A stretch of DNA of 45,645 nucleotides from Candidatus Pelagibacter communis (GTDB lineage Bacteria; Pseudomonadota; Alphaproteobacteria; Pelagibacterales; Pelagibacteraceae). The notes beneath the pieces are model-generated. The model was not told where the DNA came from. It was given only the letters and a program-made list of their open reading frames with translations, and did not search any database. Positions 39,586 to 45,645 of the stretch are shown here, in pieces (the stretch's first letter is position 1; every line of letters begins with the position of its first letter). A program made the position numbers and the translations under genes. The DNA lies in the NCBI RefSeq assembly GCF_001180205.1, contig NZ_CVSU01000045.1, positions 1-45,645 of the forward strand, given 5' to 3'.

Positions 39586-40944
39586 TTACTTTAATTGGTT
39601 AAATAGCTCTGGCGGTATACCTTTATCAGACATACCTTTCAGATTTCCTTTTGACATCTTTTTCATCATTTCAGACATCATTTTAAATTGCTTAAGCAAT
39701 TTATTGATAGTGGCCGGATCGGTGCCAGAGCCATTAGCAATTCTTTTTTTTCTAGAACCATCAATTATTTTTGGGTTCTCTCTTTCTTTTTTTGTCATTG
39801 ATAAAATAACAGCTTCATTTTTAGTAATTATACTTTCATCAATTCCCGCTGAGTCCATTTGAGATTTAATTTTAGAAACTCCAGGCATAAAAGACATAAT
39901 TCCCTCAATGCCACCCATTTTTTTCATTTGTCTTAATTGAGATAAATAATCTTCCATAGAGAATTGACCTTTTTTTAAATTTTCCTCTGCTTTTTTAAGA
40001 TTTTCTTCTCCTAAATCTTGGGCCGCCTTTTCTACAAGGGATACAATATCCCCCATACCTAGTATTCTGTTTGCAATTCTATCTGGATGGAATACTTCAA
40101 GATTATCTATTTTTTCTCCTATCCCTAAAAATTTAATTGGAACGTTTGAAACATATTTCATACTCACTGCGGCACCACCTCTTGCATCACCATCAGCCCT
40201 AGTTAAAATAATTCCAGATAAATTAACTGTATTTTTAAATTCTTTTGCCACTGAGGCTGCAACTTGACCTGTTAAAGAGTCTGCAACTAAGAAAGTTTCT
40301 GTTGGATTAATGACAGCTTCAATTTGCTTAATCTCACTCATCATTTGTAAATCGATTTGGGTTCTACCAGCTGTATCAAATAAGATTATTTCAGCTCCAT
40401 TTAAATTAGCGGCACTTATTGCTCTTCTGCAAATATCAGCAGGTTGCTGACCTTCTATAATAGGTAAAGTTAAAATATTATTTTGTTCTCCTAAAAATCT
40501 AAGTTGTTCTTGTGCAGCTGGTCTGTAGATATCTAGACTGACCATCATTACTTTTTTCTTTTTATTATTTTCTAAAAATTTTGCTAATTTTGCTGTTGTT
40601 GTTGTTTTTCCAGAACCTTGTAACCCAACTAACATCATTGGCACTGGCGGTACTGCGTTTAAGTTTATCTCATTATTTGTTGCACCTAGTAAGTCTACAA
40701 GCTCATCATAAACAATTTTAACAACCATATCCCCAGGAGAGGTAGACCTTATTATCTCTTGGCCTAATGCTTTTGGCTTAACTTTTTCAATAAAATCTTT
40801 TGCAACATCCAAAGAGACATCTGCTTCAAGTAGGGCTTGCCTAATGCCTCTTAAACCTTCATCTACTTGAGCTTCATCAAGCGAAGGTGCCTTTTTCAGA
40901 GAAGAAAAAATTTCTTCAAATTTATTTGTTAAATTTTCAAACAT
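39586..40944 (-). CDS. ffh: Signal recognition particle protein Ffh
   Basis: GTPase that binds signal sequences and SRP RNA to target membrane proteins. The ATG at 40944 begins the family N-terminus [13 protein letters not shown]; an upstream in-frame start at 41022 lies within the leader RNA. The 452 residues include the N domain, [32 protein letters not shown], and a methionine-rich M domain with the RNA-binding region around [13 protein letters not shown]. The SRP RNA gene was not found in the window. Confidence 0.96.
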   Translation of the reverse strand: MFENLTNKFEEIFSSLKKAPSLDEAQVDEGLRGIRQALLEADVSLDVAKDFIEKVKPKALGQEIIRSTSPGDMVVKIVYDELVDLLGATNNEINLNAVPPVPMMLVGLQGSGKTTTTAKLAKFLENNKKKKVMMVSLDIYRPAAQEQLRFLGEQNNILTLPIIEGQQPADICRRAISAANLNGAEIILFDTAGRTQIDLQMMSEIKQIEAVINPTETFLVADSLTGQVAASVAKEFKNTVNLSGIILTRADGDARGGAAVSMKYVSNVPIKFLGIGEKIDNLEVFHPDRIANRILGMGDIVSLVEKAAQDLGEENLKKAEENLKKGQFSMEDYLSQLRQMKKMGGIEGIMSFMPGVSKIKSQMDSAGIDESIITKNEAVILSMTKKERENPKIIDGSRKKRIANGSGTDPATINKLLKQFKMMSEMMKKMSKGNLKGMSDKGIPPELFNQLK

Positions 40945-41040
40945 ATTTATTACGCATAGCAGTAACGCACTAGTGGGCGAACCCTCGCTGACTAGTGTCG
41001 ATCTCTTTGTTTCCAAAGACACCGCAAAGTTAATGTTTTT
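40945..41040 (-). ncRNA. Structured leader RNA upstream of ffh (ffh motif)
   Basis: Minus-strand transcript ahead of ffh with several stems. A GAAA-capped hairpin has arms at 41005-41009 and 41014-41018. A GGG/CCC hairpin with a UUCG loop (40975-40984) lies inside a perfect seven-base stem CACTAGT/ACTAGTG (40968-40974 with 40991-40997). Two stable tetraloops in an AT-rich genome are strong signs of a folded RNA. I recall a Pelagibacter RNA motif named after ffh found by comparative searches, and the position fits it. It lacks the SRP RNA domain IV consensus. It may regulate ffh; this is unproven. Confidence 0.55.
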
Positions 41041-41104
41041 GCGGAAACGGCATCAACCTATAATAGAGGTTCAAAAAGTCAATAAATAAGTTAAATATCT
41101 ATAT
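41041..41104 (+). promoter_or_regulatory. Promoter region for dapF-ftsY
   Basis: A TATAAT hexamer at 41059-41064 stands about 40 bases before the dapF ATG on the plus strand. It lies inside the short inverted repeat AACCT/AGGTT (41055-41071). No good -35 box is seen. On the minus strand a TTGACT lies nearby for ffh, but without a well-spaced -10. Confidence 0.35.
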
Positions 41105-41929
41105 ATGGATATTAAAGCTTTTAAAATGGACGGTTTAGGTAATGATTTTGTCATTATAGATAATAGACAAACAATTACAAATCTGACGAAAGAGCAAATA
41201 ATAAAGATTTGTGACAGAAAATTTATTGGTTGTGACCAACTAATATTGGTTAAAAAAAATGATATTTCAGATGCTTCACTAGAATTTTATAATTCAGATG
41301 GAGGAATGTCTGGTGCGTGCGGAAATGGTACACGATGTATTGCTGATTTATTAGGCAAGGAAAATAACAAAAAAGAAATTGTCCTAACAACTTTATCTGG
41401 CAAATTAAAATCAAATATTGTTGGAGAAAAAATGGTTTCTACAGAAATAGGTGTTGCAAAAACAAAATGGGATGAGATTCCGTTGTCTAAAGAATTAAAT
41501 ACGAATAATTTAGGAATTAAAATTAATGACAAAAATAATAACGAATTTTCTGGTGGAACTGCTGTAAATGTTGGAAACCCACATGTAGTTTTTTTTGTTG
41601 ATAGTAACGAAAATTTTGAAATTGAAAAAATTGGACCAAAGATTGAAACCCACTCACTATTTCCAGAAAAATGTAATGTTACTTTAGCAACTGTTGTTAA
41701 TAAAGAATTGATAAAAGTTAGAGTGTGGGAAAGAGGAGCTGGACTTACCAAAGCTTGTGGAACTGCAGCTTGCGCAACAGCTTTTGCTGCAAAACAAAAC
41801 GGACTGGTAAATGATAAAGTGGATATTGAATTTTCTACAGGTAGATTGACAATTTCAATTGATGAAAACAATAGTATTCATATGAAAGGACCAGTTTCAG
41901 ATATTGAGGAGATAAATTTTAAAATTTAA
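41105..41929 (+). CDS. dapF: Diaminopimelate epimerase
   Basis: Interconverts LL- and meso-diaminopimelate for lysine and peptidoglycan. The 274 residues show KMDGLGNDFVIID near the start and the two catalytic cysteines in GACGNGTRC and KACGTAACAT. It is divergent from ffh and shares one base with the ftsY start (TAATG). Confidence 0.96.
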   Translation: MDIKAFKMDGLGNDFVIIDNRQTITNLTKEQIIKICDRKFIGCDQLILVKKNDISDASLEFYNSDGGMSGACGNGTRCIADLLGKENNKKEIVLTTLSGKLKSNIVGEKMVSTEIGVAKTKWDEIPLSKELNTNNLGIKINDKNNNEFSGGTAVNVGNPHVVFFVDSNENFEIEKIGPKIETHSLFPEKCNVTLATVVNKELIKVRVWERGAGLTKACGTAACATAFAAKQNGLVNDKVDIEFSTGRLTISIDENNSIHMKGPVSDIEEINFKI

Positions 41930-42846
41930 TGGGAATTTTTGAAAAATTTAAATCAGGTTTTAAAAAAAGTGCCTCAGCTTTTACAACAGGTTTAAGAGAT
42001 ATAGTTGTAAAAAAAGAGATTGATGACAAAACACTAGACAAAATTGAAGATTACTTAATTCAATCAGATGTTGGTATTGTTTCGGCTTCAGAAATAAGAG
42101 AAATAATTTCTCAAACAAAAATTGATCCCAATAAAGATTTAACCGACGAAATAAATAATATTTTAAAAAATTATATTATTTCAATTATGAAACCTTTAGA
42201 AAATATTGAATTCTTCAAAAAAAAAGAAAAATTAAATGCAACATTAATTTCAGGTGTCAATGGTGTTGGAAAGACAACTACTATTGGAAAAATAAGCAAA
42301 ATATTAAAGGGTAATGGAAACAAGGTAATGCTAGCTGCATCAGATACTTTTAGAGCAGCAGCTATAGAACAACTAGAAAATTGGGCAAACAAAGTTGATG
42401 TTCAAATTACAAAATCATCTCAAGGTTCTGATCCTGCATCAGTCGCTTATAAGGCTGTTGAAGAAGCATTAAACAATAATTTTAACCAAGTTTTAATTGA
42501 TACAGCTGGAAGACTACAAAATAAAAAAAATTTGATGGAAGAATATAAAAAAATTGCAAACGTTGCTAAAAAAATTGATCCTGATGCTCCACATGATGTT
42601 ATTTTAGTTTTGGATGCAACTTCTGGCCAAAATGTAATTAATCAAGTTGAAGAATTTAACAAAATTATTCCGATAACTGGTCTTATTATGACAAAATTAG
42701 ATGGCACAGCAAAAGGAGGTATTCTTTTAGCTGTTGCTAAAAAATATAAACTACCAATTATTGCACTTGGATTAGGTGAAAAAGAAGATGATTTACAAAT
42801 TTTTGAGGCCGAAAAATTCGCAGAGGCATTTACTCAAATTAATTAA
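41929..42846 (+). CDS. ftsY: SRP receptor FtsY, without acidic N-terminal domain
   Basis: GTPase receptor for SRP at the inner membrane. The 305 residues comprise only the NG domains: GVNGVGKTTTIGK, SDTFRAAAIEQL, DTAGRLQ, TKLDGTAKGG and GLGEKEDDL. The acidic A domain of the E. coli form is missing, as in many compact alphaproteobacteria. The short N-terminal amphipathic helix (FEKFKSGFKKSASAF) probably binds membrane. Its 3' end overlaps the next convergent gene by eight bases. Confidence 0.95.
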   Translation: MGIFEKFKSGFKKSASAFTTGLRDIVVKKEIDDKTLDKIEDYLIQSDVGIVSASEIREIISQTKIDPNKDLTDEINNILKNYIISIMKPLENIEFFKKKEKLNATLISGVNGVGKTTTIGKISKILKGNGNKVMLAASDTFRAAAIEQLENWANKVDVQITKSSQGSDPASVAYKAVEEALNNNFNQVLIDTAGRLQNKKNLMEEYKKIANVAKKIDPDAPHDVILVLDATSGQNVINQVEEFNKIIPITGLIMTKLDGTAKGGILLAVAKKYKLPIIALGLGEKEDDLQIFEAEKFAEAFTQIN

Positions 42847-43402
42847 TTAAGGTACTTGAAATTAAAGGTTTATAAAAACTACATTTGTAGTGTTCTTTAA
42901 ATTCATAATGTCCACAATTTTTTGCTATCGAAGAAATAATAAAATCAAATTTTCCATTTACAGGATAAAGCTCTAGTTTTTTCTCAATTATATCAAATTT
43001 AAAATTAGCTTTTAAACTTTTTACAGCACTAATCATCACTAAAGTTTTATTATCTTTTAAAAGATAATATGCAAAGTCATCTGGAAAAACTGGAAAATCA
43101 TATTCCTGTAAATAATATTTTGCAGTTTTGGGAAACCATTCATAAGAAATCAATGGCAAGGACTCTTTCGTTTTATAGTTATAAATATAAAGATCTTTTG
43201 GAAAATCATTAATATAATTTGAATTTTCTCCTCGAGCTAATACAGCTTTTTCACGGGTTTTAAAATATAATGCAAAATTTTCATCGTGTGAATTCATTTG
43301 ATCAATATGAAAAAGGCTGTCTACAGATGCTAAATTTTCTTTGGCATTTGATAAATTATTTAAAGAAAAAAGAACAATAAAAAATAAGAAAAAATTTTTC
43401 AT
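42839..43402 (-). CDS. Secreted protein of unknown function
   Basis: 187 residues with a clear signal peptide (MKNFFLFFIVLFSL, probable cut after about residue 20, SNA). The mature part is rich in Tyr, Phe and Lys with no motif I recognise, and has two cysteines near the end (NCGHYEF and YKCSF) that could form a disulfide. It is convergent with ftsY (eight-base overlap), and its start is 48 bases after the stop of the next minus-strand gene. Likely periplasmic. Family not identified. Confidence 0.75.
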   Translation of the reverse strand: MKNFFLFFIVLFSLNNLSNAKENLASVDSLFHIDQMNSHDENFALYFKTREKAVLARGENSNYINDFPKDLYIYNYKTKESLPLISYEWFPKTAKYYLQEYDFPVFPDDFAYYLLKDNKTLVMISAVKSLKANFKFDIIEKKLELYPVNGKFDFIISSIAKNCGHYEFKEHYKCSFYKPLISSTLIN

Positions 43403-43450
43403 AAATTAACTTAAAAAAAAAATTTGAATTATCTTTGTTTAGATTATGGC

Positions 43451-44269
43451 TTAATTTAAACTATCAATAAACGATTTGAGAGCTAATACAAGTTTATCAT
43501 CATATTCCATCATATGATCGTCATATTTTGTAAAATATGAATATTTAGGTTCACTTGCTAAATTAAAAATTTTTTTACCCATCCAAAATGGAACTATTTG
43601 GTCAGCCTCGCCATGCATTACTAATACTGGAATATTAATATTTTTAATTTTTTCATTATTTTCATACTTATCTTTTAAAATTAAACCTACTGGAATATAT
43701 GGATAAAAATTTTTTGCAGCCTCAATCATTGATGTGAAGGGCGTTTCTAAGATTAATCCTGCAAAATTTTTATTCTGAGTAATTTCAGTAGCAATTCCAG
43801 TTCCTAATGACTCTCCATAAATAATTATATCTTCTTCTTTCAGACCTTTTTCTTTTAGCCAGTTTATTGCACTAGCACCATCTATATAAAGACCTTCCTC
43901 ACTTGGTTTTCCTTTATTTCCACTAAACCCCCTCCATGCAATAATTAAAAAATTAACATCCATGTCTTTAAAATGATTTAATTTATGGATTCTGTTTTCA
44001 AGTGTCCCTGCATTTCCATGAAAATAAACTATTGTTTTATAACTTTTTAAATTTTTATTATGAAACCAGCCTAAAAGATTAATATTGTCTGTTGTTTGTA
44101 TACTTACTTTTTCAATTTTAACCTCTAAATTATCTCCGAAATAATTATTCTCATCAGGATGGTACATTAAATTTCTTTGATAAAAGAAAAGAAAAATACA
44201 AATTAAATTATATATTGCAAATATAAATAAAAATATATTGGTTAATGTCATTTTTGTATTAATTTTCAT
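43451..44269 (-). CDS. Membrane-anchored alpha/beta hydrolase (BEM46/ABHD13-like)
   Basis: 272 residues: one N-terminal hydrophobic helix (about 8-28), then FYQRNLMYHP typical of the BEM46/YfhR group, VYFHGNAGTLENR, nucleophile Ser in YGESLGTGIA, acid Asp in HGEADQIVP, and His in YDDHMMEY. A complete triad is present. The substrate is unknown. The start overlaps the upstream MFS gene by 11 bases, so the two are co-transcribed; a Met at residue 7 is an alternative start. Confidence 0.85.
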   Translation of the reverse strand: MKINTKMTLTNIFLFIFAIYNLICIFLFFYQRNLMYHPDENNYFGDNLEVKIEKVSIQTTDNINLLGWFHNKNLKSYKTIVYFHGNAGTLENRIHKLNHFKDMDVNFLIIAWRGFSGNKGKPSEEGLYIDGASAINWLKEKGLKEEDIIIYGESLGTGIATEITQNKNFAGLILETPFTSMIEAAKNFYPYIPVGLILKDKYENNEKIKNINIPVLVMHGEADQIVPFWMGKKIFNLASEPKYSYFTKYDDHMMEYDDKLVLALKSFIDSLN

Positions 44270-45470
44270 TTTTATTTAAATAGATAAAGAAAATATAACT
44301 TAATACACATAGAAACAAAAAAAGTGAAAATGAAATTCTATAACTACTTAAGATATCAAATCCTTTATTATTACATAAATCAATAACTAATCCTATGCCC
44401 CACTGAACAAAAAAAGTTCCAGAAAAAAGAAATACATTGAATGAAGTAAGAGATTTGCCGGCTAGATTTTTTGAAAAGTTTAGCGCAATTGCTGGCTGAG
44501 TTAAAGAAATAACAATTGATGTCATTATGTATAAAGTAAATAAAAATGCTCCTGCATTATTACCAAGATAAATAATAAGGAATAACGAAAAGTAACTAAT
44601 TGGCAGGCCCAATTTAATTATTTTAATACTGCTAATACCGTATTCTGAAATTTTTGGTAAAATATATCCCCAAATAAAATATGAAATTAACATAGTAATA
44701 TTTATCCAAAATAAACCAGTAGCACTTTGAAGGGGTGTGTAACCTGAAATATTTAACATCCATGGACCAGCCCATAAAGTTTGAATTGCTTGAATACCTC
44801 CATAATTAATAAATGCCAGAGGAATCATGCTTATAAAAAATTTATTTTTCCATATTTGTCTTAATGACTCTTTCTCAGATTTTATTGGGGTATTTTCTTT
44901 TCGGTCCCAATTAGGAATAAACAAAAAAATTAATATTATGCTTAATAAAATGAGTATAGCTATTAAAATAAAGATCCATCTCCATCCAATATACGGTAAT
45001 AGTATTTGAACCGGTAAAGTTGACGACACAAATCCAATATTTGCTACCATCAACATCCAAGAATTTGCTCTCTGTTGGTATTTCTCTGCAAACCATACTC
45101 TATATCCAGTAAGGGGTCCCATCATGCAAGCACTAACCCCTACACCAATAAATACTCTGGATATAAATAATCCAGTAAAACTTTTTGCGAGTGCAAATGA
45201 TATTGTTCCAATCAATGCTATCATTAAAAAACAACCAATTACCTTTTTTGGACCAATTTTATCTAATAAAAGCCCTACAGGTATTTGCATTATCGAAAAA
45301 CCAATAAAGTAGCCCCCTGCCAATAATCCCAAATTTCCTGCAGTTAGATCAAACTCGGAGGTTAGAACAGGAGTTAAAGTTGCAGTTATAGATCTAACCA
45401 GATTAGATAGTAAAAATCCAAAAGCGAAAACACAAAATATGATAATGCTTTTATTTACTTTAGTAATCAT
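44259..45470 (-). CDS. Major facilitator superfamily transporter
   Basis: 403-residue inner-membrane protein with about 12 hydrophobic segments and the MFS loop 2-3 motif GLLLDKIGPKKVIG near 66-79. It starts LVRSITATLTPVLTSEF, resembling nitrate/sugar-phosphate-like MFS proteins, but the substrate cannot be told. It is divergent from the ggt gene with only 29 bases between starts, so the two may share control. Confidence 0.87.
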   Translation of the reverse strand: MITKVNKSIIIFCVFAFGFLLSNLVRSITATLTPVLTSEFDLTAGNLGLLAGGYFIGFSIMQIPVGLLLDKIGPKKVIGCFLMIALIGTISFALAKSFTGLFISRVFIGVGVSACMMGPLTGYRVWFAEKYQQRANSWMLMVANIGFVSSTLPVQILLPYIGWRWIFILIAILILLSIILIFLFIPNWDRKENTPIKSEKESLRQIWKNKFFISMIPLAFINYGGIQAIQTLWAGPWMLNISGYTPLQSATGLFWINITMLISYFIWGYILPKISEYGISSIKIIKLGLPISYFSLFLIIYLGNNAGAFLFTLYIMTSIVISLTQPAIALNFSKNLAGKSLTSFNVFLFSGTFFVQWGIGLVIDLCNNKGFDILSSYRISFSLFLFLCVLSYIFFIYLNKNEN

Positions 45471-45499
45471 TTATAAATTTTTGAGAATTAATCTGTACT

Positions 45500-45645
45500 A
45501 TGAATAATCAGTCAACAAAAGATAAAGATGCACGCTCTTCAAATGCAATGGCTGCAACTTCACATCCTTTAGCTACAGAGGAAGCATTAAAAATACTCAA
45601 AATAGGTGGAAATGCAGTGGATGCTTCAATCGCTTCCTCGATTGT
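45500..45645 (+). CDS. ggt: Gamma-glutamyltranspeptidase, 3' part beyond the window
   Basis: Only the first 48 codons are present. MAATSHPLATEEAL and GGNAVDASIA match the N-terminal region of the gamma-glutamyltransferase family (Ntn hydrolases acting on glutathione and other gamma-glutamyl compounds). The ATG at 45500 follows an in-frame TGA at 45482. The family core begins about residue 16 with no hydrophobic leader, unlike the usual exported enzyme, so this copy may be cytoplasmic. The catalytic Thr region lies outside the window. Confidence 0.85.
   Translation, partial: MNNQSTKDKDARSSNAMAATSHPLATEEALKILKIGGNAVDASIASSI

Noticed and set aside
40945-41022. Longer Ffh starting at 41022
   Set aside because: The extra 26 residues are not part of the Ffh family and are encoded by the structured leader RNA.
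40945-41104. SRP (4.5S) RNA gene next to ffh
   Set aside because: The conserved domain IV loop (GGTCAGG...GGAAG...AGCAGCC) is absent on both strands.
41287-41871. 194-residue minus-strand reading frame opposite dapF
   Set aside because: Antisense to dapF, which has all family motifs; the translation has no recognisable domain.

Overview
The window is AT-rich (roughly 30% G+C by eye), extremely compact DNA from a SAR11-type marine alphaproteobacterium (Candidatus Pelagibacter or a close relative). The grounds are the alphaproteobacterial gene orders (obg-proB-proA-nadD-rsfS-ctpA-rppH; a split atpHAGDC operon), intergenic gaps of a few bases, and a DMSP demethylation cluster (dmdA, an alpha/beta hydrolase, dmdB, dmdC). 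Assignment is from protein recognition, not from a database search.

Layout. Bases 1-63 are an exact inverted copy of an internal piece of ctpA (4746-4808) joined to a truncated obg; this looks like an amplification or assembly chimera rather than biology. Bases 58-5482 (+) hold obg (partial), proB, proA, nadD, rsfS, ctpA and rppH. Everything from 5474 to 40944 is on the minus strand. In transcription order it runs ffh, rpsP, trmD, rplS, leuC, leuD, leuB, dmdC, dmdB, alpha/beta hydrolase, dmdA, asd, sdhCDAB, mmsA, mdh, sucCD, sucA, sucB, lpd (23 genes, no gap above 39 bases). Next come an array of four type IV pilin-like genes, priA and the F1 ATP synthase operon atpHAGDC. Bases 40945-41104 separate divergent ffh and dapF and hold a structured RNA leader. 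Then come dapF-ftsY (+), a secreted protein of unknown function, a membrane-anchored alpha/beta hydrolase and an MFS transporter (-), and the start of a gamma-glutamyltranspeptidase gene (+) cut by the window end.

How the genes work together. The central block is an almost complete oxidative TCA segment from 2-oxoglutarate to oxaloacetate (sucAB-lpd, sucCD, sdhCDAB, mdh), with a CoA-acylating methylmalonate-semialdehyde dehydrogenase in the middle. It sits beside a DMSP demethylation/MMPA-CoA module that supplies reduced sulfur and C1 units. The F1 sector of ATP synthase lies at the far end. SRP protein (ffh) and SRP receptor (ftsY) genes flank one intergenic region.

Most notable observations: (1) SdhC and SdhD both appear to lack the histidines that ligate haem b in type C complex II while keeping the quinone-site residues; (2) the four-gene pilin array has a near-identical N-terminal coding repeat and unrelated cysteine-rich C-termini, and is bracketed by a duplicated 31-base element carrying helically phased TGCCAA boxes; (3) an unassigned alpha/beta hydrolase is embedded in the dmd operon; (4) matching Ala/Lys/Glu/Pro tails occur on ribosomal proteins S16 and L19; (5) there is a tetraloop-capped RNA ahead of ffh; (6) there is an inverted chimeric join at base ~60. 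No tRNA, rRNA, CRISPR, insertion sequence or phage gene was seen.
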